Part shown: positions 24,009 to 33,017 of the stretch, piece after piece
Numbering within the stretch: position 1 is the stretch's first letter
Layout: every line of letters starts with the position of its first letter
NCBI GenBank assembly: GCA_002483345.1
Contig: DLHS01000005.1
Span: 30,044-94,043, forward strand
Length of the DNA: 64,000 nucleotides
Direction of reading: 5' to 3'
Source: Bacteroidetes bacterium UBA7662
GTDB taxonomy: Bacteria; Bacteroidota; Bacteroidia; UBA7662
Made by a program: the position numbers and the translations under genes
The notes under the pieces: generated by a model
The model's input: the letters and a program-made list of their open reading frames with translations, nothing else
Database searches by the model: none
What the model was told of the DNA's origin: nothing

Positions 24009-24470
24009 TTATTCTTCAGGAGGTTTACAGCCTGTTTTTTCCACCGTAAAAGCCGCGCCGGTTATTTTCCAGCCATCGGGTTCTTTCACCAGTGTAAAGG
24101 CATCGATGCCACAATGGCTGAATTTACCATTGACATACAAATCGTAGGAAGCCCACAACTGAGCAATCCGCCCGTGTACCTTCACTTCTACCTGCCACAT
24201 CCTTTCTTTGGGCCTGACATCAGGTCGTTTCAGCTGGTTGATGAAACTCTCATTGGTAAACAGGATGGCTTTGGCTGTATCCCTGCCCTGTACCGTCACA
24301 TAACTCAGGCCACCAGGCATCATCAGCTTTTGCGCGGCGAGGGTATCACGCTGTTCCATGGCATCAAACAGTGCCTGTACTGTAGCTACAACAGCGGCTT
24401 TTTCATCAGCAGGTTTTTGGGCCAGTAAGCTGGTGGATACAAACAGCAGCAGGAAGGAGATTTTTTTCAT
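24009..24470 (-). CDS. Exported SnoaL/DUF4440-like (NTF2 fold) protein
   Basis: A signal peptide beginning at the ATG at 24470 (MKKISFLLLFVSTSLLAQ) precedes an NTF2-like domain of about 130 residues. It has the pattern VVATVQALFDAMEQRDTLAAQ, a central WQVEVKVHGRIAQLWASYDLY and the closing DAFTLVKEPDGWKITGAAFTV. Such domains often bind small hydrophobic ligands or stabilise enzymes. The frame is open to 24485, but the shorter start gives a clean signal peptide. It lies 78 bp downstream of the second GH92 gene. Confidence 0.82.
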   Translation of the reverse strand: MKKISFLLLFVSTSLLAQKPADEKAAVVATVQALFDAMEQRDTLAAQKLMMPGGLSYVTVQGRDTAKAILFTNESFINQLKRPDVRPKERMWQVEVKVHGRIAQLWASYDLYVNGKFSHCGIDAFTLVKEPDGWKITGAAFTVEKTGCKPPEE

Positions 24471-24548
24471 CTCCCGAATTAACAAAAGATCCGGCTACCC
24501 CAAACGGATATAATTGTTAAACTCCTCCAAATCTGTTGTTTTCCGCAC

Positions 24549-26840
24549 TTATTTCACAGGCTTGGCCGACAACTCAAATTCAAGCTTTCCGCCTGCCGTC
24601 AACTGGTCGTGGGAGATGAGATGACCTTTTAACAATTGGCCATTCAGACGGACGGTCTTTACATAAACCCTGCCTTTCCCCTGGTTTTTTGCAGATATTT
24701 CAAGTTTGTTTCCGTTGGGGAAACTGATCAGTGCCGATTTAACAAGCGGGCTGCCTAAAACATACTGATCGGAACCAGGAGCAACGGGATAAAAACCGAG
24801 CGAACTGAATAAATACCACGCGCTCATCTGGCCGCAGTCGTCGTTGCCGCCCAGGCCATCCGGTGTGGGACGGTACATGCTGTCGATGATTTGCCGGACC
24901 AGTGCCTGCGTGCGGTGAGGCGCCCCGGCGAAGGGGTAGAGGTAAGCAACATGGTGCGAGGGCTCGTTGCCATGTACATAATTCCCTATGATACCGTCGC
25001 GGCTGATGTCTTCGGTACCGGCAAAATGGTGGTCGGGCAGCGGCATGCTGAACAGCGAGTCGAGGTGACGGACAAACGCGCTGCGGCCACCCATCATTTT
25101 GATGAGTGTATCCGGTTCGTGGGGGACGTACAGGCTGTAGTTCCAGGCATTCCCCTCAATGAAACCCTGTCCGTGGGTACTCAGTACATCAAAATCCTTG
25201 CGGAAAGCGCCATTGCTCAAACGGGGCCTCATGTAACCGGTGCCCGCGTCCCAGACGTTTCGGTAGTTGCCTGCCCGTTGGCTGAATTCCAGGTAAACAG
25301 CCTTTTCCCCGAGTTTTTTAGCCAATTGGGCAATGCACCAGTCATCGTAGGCATATTCCAGGGTTTTGCTTACGGAACTGCCGTTTTTGTCTTCGGGTAC
25401 ATACCCCAGGTCGATGTAGTATCCCAGGCCATCGTAGCTGCGGTGCCGGGCAGTAGCCACGCAGGCATTCAGGGCAGCGTGGGCATCAAAACCGGTATTG
25501 CCTTTGATGGCCGCGTCGGCAATCACCGAAACACTGTGGTAGCCTATCATACACCAGTTTTCGTTGGCATGGTGCGACCATACAGGCAGCATTTTGTGCG
25601 CACTCTGGTCGTAATGCGCCAGCATGGAGCGGACCATATCAGCATTGCGTTGCGGCTGCATCAGATTCAGCCAGGGATGCAGCGCCCGGTAGGTGTCCCA
25701 GAGTGAAAAAGTAGTATAATGCGTAAAGCCATCCGCCTGGTGGATGTTTTGGTCAATGCCGCGGTAACGGCCATCCACATCGGCATAAACGGTGGGGGTC
25801 AGACAGGCATGGTAGAGCGCTGTGTAGAAGTTGGTTTTATCGGCTTCGGTCAGCATCTCCACCTGAATTTTTTGAAGTTCCTGCTGCCACAAGGCCTGTC
25901 CGGCTGCTTTTACCTGCTCAAAATCCCAGTGTGGTATTTCGGCTCGGAGATTGGCTACCGCGCCTGCTGTACTCACCGGCGACAGCGCAACCTTGACCTG
26001 TATACTTTCTCCGGCTTTTACATCAAAGTCGAACCAGGCGCGTAGCTGACTGCCGGCCATTTCGGGAAAGTTGTTGTACTGATCAAATTTTCCCCAGAAG
26101 CCTTTGTATACTTCTTTGGGGGCAAAATTCCTGTAGCCGTAGCTTTTGACAGGTTTAGAGAAAGTGATGGCGAAGTATTGCGTCCGGGTACGGGCCCAGC
26201 CGTTGGTCTGGCGGTAGCCGGTGAGCAGGCTGTCGTTTTCCATCCTCATGAATGTCCAGACACTTTTGTTTTCGTAGGGGTAAATGCCATGGATGAGGTC
26301 GAGGATAATATGACCATCGCCGGCGTCTTCGAAGCTGTAGCGGTGGAAGCCTACACGGGTGGAGGTTGTCAGCTCCGCTTTGATGCGGTGATCGTCGAGC
26401 AGGACGCTGTAATAATTGGGGGATGCCTGTTCATTGCGGTGCTGAAAAGCTGAGCGGTAGCCGCTTTGGGGTTTGTCGGCTGTACCGGGATTGAGTTGCA
26501 GTGCCCCCTGGGTAGGCATGAGCAGTATGTCGCCCAGATCACTGTGGCCGGTGCCGCTGAAATGGGTGTGGCTGAAGCCGACAAGGGTCGGGTCGTTGTA
26601 CTGGTAGCCGGCACAATAGCGGTACACCTCGGGATTGTATTTACCGTTGACGGCGTATGGAATGGTATCGGTATCGGGACTGAGCTGCACCATGCCGAAG
26701 GGTACGGTAGCACCGGGATAGGTGTGGCCCATGCGGGCAGTACCGACCATTGGATTTACGAATCGGATTAAATCATTTTGTTGCGCCAGAACGGGAGATG
26801 TGCCTGCGAGCAGGACACACAAAAGAATGTTTTTCATCAA
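24549..26840 (-). CDS. GH92 family glycosidase (second copy), 763 aa
   Basis: Signal peptide ending near residue 20, then a full GH92 protein with the classic N-terminal VNPMVGTARMGHTYPGATVPFG. The general-acid region is FIEGNAWNYSLYVPHEPD, and the canonical base loop is GGNDDCGQMSAWYLFSSLGFYPV. This is closer to characterised alpha-mannosidases than the neighbouring GH92 copy. It is likely periplasmic and removes terminal mannose from N-glycan-like or yeast-mannan oligosaccharides; linkage specificity is unproven. It is transcribed away from the AsmA-like gene at 26921, sharing an 80-bp promoter region. Confidence 0.95.
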   Translation of the reverse strand: MMKNILLCVLLAGTSPVLAQQNDLIRFVNPMVGTARMGHTYPGATVPFGMVQLSPDTDTIPYAVNGKYNPEVYRYCAGYQYNDPTLVGFSHTHFSGTGHSDLGDILLMPTQGALQLNPGTADKPQSGYRSAFQHRNEQASPNYYSVLLDDHRIKAELTTSTRVGFHRYSFEDAGDGHIILDLIHGIYPYENKSVWTFMRMENDSLLTGYRQTNGWARTRTQYFAITFSKPVKSYGYRNFAPKEVYKGFWGKFDQYNNFPEMAGSQLRAWFDFDVKAGESIQVKVALSPVSTAGAVANLRAEIPHWDFEQVKAAGQALWQQELQKIQVEMLTEADKTNFYTALYHACLTPTVYADVDGRYRGIDQNIHQADGFTHYTTFSLWDTYRALHPWLNLMQPQRNADMVRSMLAHYDQSAHKMLPVWSHHANENWCMIGYHSVSVIADAAIKGNTGFDAHAALNACVATARHRSYDGLGYYIDLGYVPEDKNGSSVSKTLEYAYDDWCIAQLAKKLGEKAVYLEFSQRAGNYRNVWDAGTGYMRPRLSNGAFRKDFDVLSTHGQGFIEGNAWNYSLYVPHEPDTLIKMMGGRSAFVRHLDSLFSMPLPDHHFAGTEDISRDGIIGNYVHGNEPSHHVAYLYPFAGAPHRTQALVRQIIDSMYRPTPDGLGGNDDCGQMSAWYLFSSLGFYPVAPGSDQYVLGSPLVKSALISFPNGNKLEISAKNQGKGRVYVKTVRLNGQLLKGHLISHDQLTAGGKLEFELSAKPVK

Positions 26841-26920
26841 AGCGGACTTATGCGTGACAAGATAAACAACACAGCGATATCAGCTTGTAAATCGTTAGTT
26901 TCACCTAAACGAAACCTGTG

Positions 26921-28585
26921 ATGCGACGCCTGCGTATTTTTCTCGGAAGTCTTTTGCTGTTGCTGGTTTTAGTGGCAGGGACAGGCTATTTTTTAAGAGT
27001 CCACCTTCAAAAACTGGTTTTACACCGTTTGCTGACAGAGATAGAAACTACTTTCGGACAGTATTACCACCTGGATTTCGGGCAGCTTGAAACATCCATC
27101 GACTTCCGCCATTTTTCTATCCGCGTGCTTCGGCCGGTTTTCACTACGGATACAACACAGTTGGCTTATCTGTCGAAATACCCACCGGTTTACTTTAAAG
27201 CCGACAGTCTGCTGATTAAAGGCCTGAATTTACGCAGTCTCTTTTTGGGCAAAAACATCAGCCTGCGTGAAATTCAGTTGTCTAACCCCAGCCTGCTGCT
27301 GCTGACGCGCGACAGCAGCCTGCGCGACAGTCTCGTCCCGTCTCCCAAAAACAAACGCAAGCTGATTCAAAGCATCCGCCTGGGGCTGCTGCGGATTGAG
27401 GACGGAGATGTGCGGATAGTCGCCTACAAGCGCCCCACCGATACCGTTTATTACGGTGAGGCCATCCGGTTGACCCTGACCAGCGCCCGGCTGCCATTGC
27501 AGGCACCCGGTCGTGTGATTGACAACCTTCGGCTCGAAAATCTGGTTTACCGGATGAACAAGGTACTTGTACAGCCGCTGAACAGTCCTTATGCCTTTGA
27601 AATGCAGGAGCTGCATTTCGATTTCGCAGGCGATTCCATGCATTGCCGGGACTTGAAATTATTGCCTGAACGTTCTTTACTTAAGCTCAGCCGGCAGGCC
27701 CGTTTCCAGAAAACATTCGCGAAAATAGCGTTGGGAGATATGGCAGTTTACGGCATCTATTTCAAGGAACTGAGTGCCAAAAAGCTGCAGGCCCGTAAGG
27801 TTGTCTTGCAGGATGCCCGTTTTTTTCTGTTGCGCAACAAGGCTAAAAAGCCGGATGGAACGCTTGTCAAAAAATCTTTCCGGGAAAACCTGGCTGCCTT
27901 GCCGTTCAGCCTCTTCATCGACAGCCTGCAACTGGTGGATATGACCCTGGAATTTCAGTTGTATATGCCTGGAAAAACCCTGCCCGCTATCATCCGGCTG
28001 ACAAAGGCCAATGCCCTCATCACCCACCTCCATAACCACCCCGACAGCTCACAGCTTACACTGCTGAAGCTGAAATCGAATATCATGGAACGGGGTAAAT
28101 TGCGCTTTGAAGCCAGTTTCACGCCCGGTAAACAGGTGCATGCCTACCAGGGCCATATAGCAGCCATGCCATTCAGCGACTGGAACCAGGTAATCGGTCA
28201 GATGGCACCGGTGAATATCGAAGGGGGGCAGATAGACGGCATCGATTTCACCGGGGAGGCAGGAGACATGGAGACGAAAGGCACCATACTGTTCCGGTAT
28301 CACGACCTCAAAGCGGGTATCTGGAAGGTAGACAAGGATGGTCACCAGAAAAAGGCACGAATACTGAGTGCAACAGTGAATATGCTGCTCCATCAAAACA
28401 ACCCTGCAGTCGGAAAAAAGGAGGCTGAAAGCAAAAGATTCTTTTACCGCCGGGAGCCCTGGCAGGGTCCCGTGATGTTATGGATAGGCGGCTTGCTGGA
28501 TGGTATGGAAGCAACCTTACTTTCGGAAAAGAACAAAGCAAGAGTGGCGGAGGCGAAGCAAAAGAAAAAGGCTAAACCGGACTAG
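26921..28585 (+). CDS. AsmA/DUF748-like membrane-anchored protein, 554 aa
   Basis: One N-terminal transmembrane helix (residues about 4-26) then a long elongated, beta-rich periplasmic part with AsmA-type features: LEIETTFGQYYHLDFGQLE, KYPPVYFKADSLLIKGLNL, GHIAAMPFSDWNQVIGQMAP and IDGIDFTGEAGDMETKGTI. Such proteins are thought to move or organise lipids between membranes. The tail is lysine-rich. The ATG at 26921 follows a GTG at 26918; ATG is preferred. Function in this organism is unknown. Confidence 0.8.
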   Translation: MRRLRIFLGSLLLLLVLVAGTGYFLRVHLQKLVLHRLLTEIETTFGQYYHLDFGQLETSIDFRHFSIRVLRPVFTTDTTQLAYLSKYPPVYFKADSLLIKGLNLRSLFLGKNISLREIQLSNPSLLLLTRDSSLRDSLVPSPKNKRKLIQSIRLGLLRIEDGDVRIVAYKRPTDTVYYGEAIRLTLTSARLPLQAPGRVIDNLRLENLVYRMNKVLVQPLNSPYAFEMQELHFDFAGDSMHCRDLKLLPERSLLKLSRQARFQKTFAKIALGDMAVYGIYFKELSAKKLQARKVVLQDARFFLLRNKAKKPDGTLVKKSFRENLAALPFSLFIDSLQLVDMTLEFQLYMPGKTLPAIIRLTKANALITHLHNHPDSSQLTLLKLKSNIMERGKLRFEASFTPGKQVHAYQGHIAAMPFSDWNQVIGQMAPVNIEGGQIDGIDFTGEAGDMETKGTILFRYHDLKAGIWKVDKDGHQKKARILSATVNMLLHQNNPAVGKKEAESKRFFYRREPWQGPVMLWIGGLLDGMEATLLSEKNKARVAEAKQKKKAKPD

Positions 28586-28592
28586 TCTGGGT

Positions 28593-29057
28593 TTAAAGCT
28601 GTCTTCGGAGCACAATCATATCCTTGCATAAATGACCATTTTCGTAAACCGGTTCGGGATAATGCTCCGTGAAATAACCGGTGAGAACATGACTGATCCG
28701 GAACCCCATTTTTTGATAAAGATAAAGTTGTCCCGCACTGGTATTAGCGGTTCCGATGCGGATGCTTTTATAGCCATCCGCCTTACTTCGGGTAATGGCA
28801 TCGGCCAGCATCTGGCTGCCAACACCCTTACCCTGCCATTTTTCGGCAACTGCTATGTTTTTTATCTCTGTTTCCTCCTGTGAAAGTGGCTGAATGGCAT
28901 AACAGCCAATCAGTTTTGAGCCCTTTTTTGCCAGGTATACAGCACTTAAAGGCAGATATTTTGAAATGACCTCCCTGGAGGGGTCTGCTAAAAGCATTAA
29001 CCCATAAGGGACAGCCTCCCGGGGACCTAAGGGCTGGATAAAGAAGTCGGTCAGCAC
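28593..29057 (-). CDS. GNAT family N-acetyltransferase, 154 aa
   Basis: A single GNAT domain. The acetyl-CoA-binding loop is visible as VAEKWQGKGVGSQML near residue 70-85 (Q-x-x-G-x-G), preceded by EIKNIAV (beta4) and followed by an YLYQKMGFR strand typical of the C-terminal half. Substrate unknown; the distribution of charged residues does not indicate a ribosomal-protein acetylase. It converges on the AsmA-like gene with 7 bp between their ends. Confidence 0.9.
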   Translation of the reverse strand: MLTDFFIQPLGPREAVPYGLMLLADPSREVISKYLPLSAVYLAKKGSKLIGCYAIQPLSQEETEIKNIAVAEKWQGKGVGSQMLADAITRSKADGYKSIRIGTANTSAGQLYLYQKMGFRISHVLTGYFTEHYPEPVYENGHLCKDMIVLRRQL

Positions 29058-29163
29058 AGCTATAATTATGCTGCAAAATTAGGCTGTTCGTCTGATCTCT
29101 CAGCGACGCTTTTCGGGCATTAAAGTCTCTTGAATAATTCGCAAGTCCACGGGTAGACTGTTG

Positions 29164-30624
29164 CTAACGGAGGAGTCGGACTTGTCCGTATGTCTGTTTG
29201 GCTTCCTGGCTTGAGTCGGTATAGCGTATGAGGTAAGTATAATAACCGGGTGCCGCCGGGGCGTTGCCCTGGTTTCCGTTCCAGGACTTAAACGGGTCTG
29301 ATGACTCGAATACCTGCTCGCCCCAACGGTTGTACACCAGCAACTGGTAAGCACTGACAGTACAATTGAATTGTGGGCCAAACACATCGTTTAGCTGATC
29401 GTCGTTGGGGGAGAAAGCGTTGGGAACATATATTTCACAACGACAATGCAAGGGTTCGAGGGTAACCGAATCGGTGACGCTGCAATTGTTTAAAGTTACT
29501 GTAACCCAATAGGTTCCTGCCCGGGTGGCAGTGAAGACCGCGGCGGTGGAGTTGTCATGCCACAGATAAGAAGCTTGCGGGATGAAAACATCCCAGTTCA
29601 GGCTTTTGTCATCGCAAAGGGTGGTGTCAGGGCCAAGATCAACTACTGGAAAGGGGAGGAAAATAAGCTCCACCGTATCCCGGATGATGCAGTTGTTTCT
29701 GGTGACGGCCACCCAGTAAGTTCCCGGCTGTGTGACCAGCAGGGTAGAATCTGTCGAAAAATCAGACCACAGGTAACTTGCCTGCGGGGTGGTGGCCTGA
29801 AGCAGGACGCTGTCACCTTCGCAACGGCTGATGACCGAGCCCAACTGTAAAGCGGGAAGGGTGTCAAAGGTCACCACTATGGTGTCTGCATAGATGCAAT
29901 ATCCGTTTTGCACCCTGACCCAATACGTGCCTGCCTGGTTTACGGTGAAAGTAGGATCGGTGGAATTATCCTGCCACAGATAATCTGCTCCCGGGAGGGT
30001 GGCATCCAGTTGGAGCACCTCTCCTGCACAAAGACTGGTGTCATTCCCAAGCCTGATACTATCAGGGCAGGGGATGCAGCTGAAATTATCGACCTGTACC
30101 CAGTTGGAAAAACCTCCCTGATGCCTTACGGTGATGTACTGTCCTGCATGCGGTGCGATAAACCCAAACTCCCGGCGTGTCCAGATGCCCGGCGTGGCCG
30201 GTGCGGGACTTGTGTACAGTATTGTGCCGCCCTGGTTGTTGGTAGCGGATAAGCCAACAACAATCGGCGTGGCGGTGGTATTGTTGAACAGCGTTTTGTC
30301 GTAAAAGGAGAAGCGATAACTTTTGCCTGCAACCAGCGGTGCGGTAAGGGTCATGGCCAGCCAGTCGGTGCCTCCTCCGGTAAGGCCTACCATCCAGTTG
30401 CCATTCTGGGGGCCACCATCAAATTCGGCTGTGGTGATGATGTCCAGATTGGGCTGGGTGCCGAAGCTGTTGCAGTCGGGCATATAGCCATTAAACAGCG
30501 CATGCGAGAGGCTGGTCCGGTTCTGGCCACCCGCTGAATTGATTTCAAAATCGCCGTTTATAAGCGTCTGGCCTAAAACATCCCCCATACAAAAAAACAG
30601 CAGCACTGTTAGAAGAGATTTCAT
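29164..30624 (-). CDS. Gliding-motility-type (T9SS type B) secreted protein with PKD/Ig-like repeats, 486 aa
   Basis: Signal peptide, then a carbohydrate-binding-like N-terminal domain (about 20-180) ending NWVQVDNFSCIPC. Three successive Ig-like repeats follow, each with a DTSLC/RCEGDS/DTTLC start and a GTYWV strand (LGNDTSLCAGE; LLVTQPGTYWVAV; RAGTYWVTVTLNN). The last about 85 residues (PNAFSPNDDQLNDVFGPQ through YNRWGEQVFES to YTYLIRYTDSSQ) are a gliding-motility-associated CTD, i.e. a T9SS type B signal. Likely an adhesin or cell-surface scaffold. Its gene is monocistronic, 156 bp from the next. Confidence 0.93.
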   Translation of the reverse strand: MKSLLTVLLFFCMGDVLGQTLINGDFEINSAGGQNRTSLSHALFNGYMPDCNSFGTQPNLDIITTAEFDGGPQNGNWMVGLTGGGTDWLAMTLTAPLVAGKSYRFSFYDKTLFNNTTATPIVVGLSATNNQGGTILYTSPAPATPGIWTRREFGFIAPHAGQYITVRHQGGFSNWVQVDNFSCIPCPDSIRLGNDTSLCAGEVLQLDATLPGADYLWQDNSTDPTFTVNQAGTYWVRVQNGYCIYADTIVVTFDTLPALQLGSVISRCEGDSVLLQATTPQASYLWSDFSTDSTLLVTQPGTYWVAVTRNNCIIRDTVELIFLPFPVVDLGPDTTLCDDKSLNWDVFIPQASYLWHDNSTAAVFTATRAGTYWVTVTLNNCSVTDSVTLEPLHCRCEIYVPNAFSPNDDQLNDVFGPQFNCTVSAYQLLVYNRWGEQVFESSDPFKSWNGNQGNAPAAPGYYTYLIRYTDSSQEAKQTYGQVRLLR

Positions 30625-30721
30625 CCTGGCAAGGTAAGGGCATGTATAATGCTCTTCTAAACTAAAAAGAATTTGACAAGCGGGGTGTTTTGCTATCCGG
30701 GAATTTTTTCTTTGCCGGGTA

Positions 30722-30771
30722 TCTCACAAAAAAACGGTTGTCTGTGATCAGACAACCGTTTTTTTGTGAGA
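30722..30771 (-). terminator. Strong intrinsic terminator of the DUF3494 gene
   Basis: A perfect 23-bp stem (30722-30744 with 30749-30771) and a TGAT loop has an A7/T7 pair at its base and a GC-richer tip CGGTTGTCTG/CAGACAACCG. It begins ten bases after the DUF3494 stop codon and blocks readthrough in both directions. Confidence 0.93.
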
Positions 30772-30780
30772 CTTCAAAAT

Positions 30781-31572
30781 CTACGGATGTACAATCACAT
30801 TCCCGTCGAGCGTTACCGAACCGTTTCGTGCCAGTGCCCTGCCATTGAGCGAAGCACCGGTTTCAAAGGTGATCGATTCTAATGCCATTACATTTCCTGC
30901 AAAGGCAGCGGTAGTTCCGAAGGTGGCAGAACTGCTGACCTGCCAGTAGATATTTTTAGCCTGGGCACCGCCGCTCAGGATTACCTGACGGCCGGAAGTG
31001 ACGGTAAGGGCCGATCCTATCTGAATGATAAAAACAGCATTCGGATTGCCAAGGGCATCAAAGGTCAGGTCACCTGAAGAAATACCCAGGGAGGAGGTCG
31101 ATTTGTATAAACCGGGTGTCAGGGTAAGTCCACCCAGATTGCCGGAGAGTATCACTATTTCTGTATTGGTGCGGCCTGCAGCATCGTTGAAGGCAGCTAC
31201 CAGATCAAGCTTGGCTTGTGTCGCCGTGGTATCGTTGATGTGCAGGATGCCGTTTAAAATACCCGGAGGGAAGCCACCGACGGAAGTACCCGGACTCAAT
31301 CCCATATCGCCTGTAATCACGGTTGCACCTGTATTGGTAATTGAAGCACCGGCAAGTACCACCAGGTTCCCGATGCTTCCTGTCTCCACATTTGCCTGAA
31401 CAATGGTTTGCAATGGAATAACATTGTGATTGGGTGTTGTTGGATCGGTATCATCCTTGCTGCATGCGGCAGTGAGGAGTATCAGCGAAAGAGCGGGGAG
31501 CGTTAGTAGCTTTTTTAGTATCAAGGTTTGGTTTTTAGGTAGGCATATCTTGTGCCTCCCAAATTTCAGCAC
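30781..31572 (-). CDS. Ice-binding-like DUF3494 lipoprotein, about 263 aa
   Basis: Beta-helix protein of the DUF3494 ice-binding-protein family: FILAGASITNTG-type opening (VVLAGASITNTG), then VITGDMGLSPGTSVGGFPPG, a TLTPGLYKSTSSL turn and a SATFGTTAAFAGNVMALESI face. Members bind ice or act as adhesins. A lipobox (LTAAC) follows a signal sequence, so it is membrane-tethered rather than freely secreted. The start is uncertain: ATG at 31572 leaves a long n-region, while a TTG at 31524 gives a compact signal peptide. It is monocistronic with a strong terminator. Confidence 0.9.
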   Translation of the reverse strand: MLKFGRHKICLPKNQTLILKKLLTLPALSLILLTAACSKDDTDPTTPNHNVIPLQTIVQANVETGSIGNLVVLAGASITNTGATVITGDMGLSPGTSVGGFPPGILNGILHINDTTATQAKLDLVAAFNDAAGRTNTEIVILSGNLGGLTLTPGLYKSTSSLGISSGDLTFDALGNPNAVFIIQIGSALTVTSGRQVILSGGAQAKNIYWQVSSSATFGTTAAFAGNVMALESITFETGASLNGRALARNGSVTLDGNVIVHP

Positions 31573-31641
31573 TGGCTGGCGCTGAAACGTTACACCAAAC
31601 GTTTAATTAATTGCATATTTCGCTGATACAGACCGTCCGGT

Positions 31642-32112
31642 TTAGCGGAGTCTTTTCATAGGGAAACGCTGGCTCCTGAACTTTCCGCCTTTGTTGCCTG
31701 ATATTTCAGCCAGCAGGGAGTCGTTCTCTATGCGTCTGTAACTTATTTTCTGTGGGAAATCATGCGCCGGATTTTCAAAAACCAGCTCTTTAGCTGTCAT
31801 GGAACTCAGCTTAAATCTGACAGGTTCCTCGTTGTTCTGTCCCTGAACCACGGGAATATAGAAGATATCACCCTGTTCCTGTAACAGTTGAACCTCCTCA
31901 AAAACCATGGTATCGCCGTTTTTTACGGCATAACTTTTAGCAGTCAGCAATTGCTCCTTTTGCAGTACCCAGCTTTCATAGATGATGCCCCGGGGGGTTT
32001 TATTTTCCCAGTTACCAATCAGCCAGTAGGCATCTTTCAGGTCATAACGGGGTGCAGAAAAGCCTGCGGTCAGTGTGAGGAGGGTGGTCAACAACAATGC
32101 TGAGATTTTCAT
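31642..32112 (-). CDS. Exported DUF6265 protein
   Basis: A signal peptide (MKISALLLTTLLTLTAGFSA) precedes a 130-residue lipocalin-like DUF6265 domain: AYWLIGNWENKTPRGIIYESW, then FEEVQLLQEQGDIFYIPVV and FENPAHDFPQKISYRRI. The start is the ATG at 32112; the frame extends upstream but without signal-peptide features. Function is unknown. It is followed 83 bp upstream by an AraC gene on the same strand. Confidence 0.85.
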   Translation of the reverse strand: MKISALLLTTLLTLTAGFSAPRYDLKDAYWLIGNWENKTPRGIIYESWVLQKEQLLTAKSYAVKNGDTMVFEEVQLLQEQGDIFYIPVVQGQNNEEPVRFKLSSMTAKELVFENPAHDFPQKISYRRIENDSLLAEISGNKGGKFRSQRFPMKRLR

Positions 32113-32195
32113 AGCGATGGATTTTAAGGGATAAAGGTTAGACTGCTTCAAAACTAAAGCTGAATAACCACCCGGAATTGTAAAAATGCGACTTG

Positions 32196-33011
32196 CTAAA
32201 TATCTCTGCAAAACAGGGCCGAGAGCCGCAGGTCGTGCCTGAAAAAGTGCTTGGGACTCATGCCGGTAAACGTTTTGAAATCTTTGATGAAATGCGCCTG
32301 GTCGTAATATTCTCCTTCGAGGGCAACAGTTGTCAGGTCGGGGAGATCGGCCAGCATGAGTAGTTTCAAGGCTGCCTGCAACCGGATGATTTTGGCCAGT
32401 TGTTTGGGGCTTAAGCCGGTTGAACTGGCAATCCGGCGTTCCAGTTTACGGCGATGGATTTGTTGTATGCTGCTCATCTGTTGTACCGATAAGTTCCCGT
32501 TGGCAGCTGCCAGAATACCAAGACTTTGCTGCACGACGGCATCGAGGAAGTTTTTACGCCGGAGTTTATCCAGCAGGAACTCATCTGCAAGCTGAATGCA
32601 GCCTGAGGTATCCGGGGCGGCAAGTATGGCTTTTTCGAGGGCTGCTGCCTCCGAACCGAATACATCCGTCAGGGGTACCGCCCGGTTTTCCATTTGTTTT
32701 AGCGGATAGCTTGTAAAGGGCATAAATCCTTCCGGCTGGAAACGGACTGCAAAAATATCAGAACGACCTGTAGGCGCTATTTCCAGGAAATGGCTGATCT
32801 GGCCAAAAACGAAACACAGGGGTTGTTGCAGTTGCGTACCATCTTCGGCAAACTGCAGGTAGGGGTCGCCCCGGTGAAAAATCATTTCCATGCAGCCATC
32901 GGGTACTATGCGTTGACGGCTGATGTCCCGGGCGGCTTCGCTTTGAAGGGTCCAGTAACACCGTACAACTGCCTGGAGGGACGTTTTGGGCAGGTAACTG
33001 AGGTATTCCAT
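32196..33011 (-). CDS. AraC family transcriptional regulator (DUF6597-type N-domain), 271 aa
   Basis: The N-terminal half resembles the DUF6597/cupin sensory part of Bacteroidota AraC proteins (CYWTLQSEAARD near residue 17, VPDGCMEMIFHRGDPY at 36-51). The C-terminal 100 residues hold two helix-turn-helix units, seen as VQQMSSIQQIHRRKLERRI and LEGEYYDQAHFIKDFKTFTG-like GMSPKHFF. It starts six bases after the stop of the TMEM175-like gene, so the two are cotranscribed. Target genes are unknown. Confidence 0.92.
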   Translation of the reverse strand: MEYLSYLPKTSLQAVVRCYWTLQSEAARDISRQRIVPDGCMEMIFHRGDPYLQFAEDGTQLQQPLCFVFGQISHFLEIAPTGRSDIFAVRFQPEGFMPFTSYPLKQMENRAVPLTDVFGSEAAALEKAILAAPDTSGCIQLADEFLLDKLRRKNFLDAVVQQSLGILAAANGNLSVQQMSSIQQIHRRKLERRIASSTGLSPKQLAKIIRLQAALKLLMLADLPDLTTVALEGEYYDQAHFIKDFKTFTGMSPKHFFRHDLRLSALFCRDI

Positions 33012-33017
33012 GCGTGA

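Noticed and set aside
24891..25706. Plus-strand frame of 271 codons inside the second GH92 gene
   Set aside because: Same reason; it lies across the catalytic region of the real gene on the other strand.
21186..26840. Polysaccharide utilisation locus with SusC/SusD
   Set aside because: No TonB-dependent receptor or SusD-like lipoprotein was seen in any frame around the two GH92 genes.
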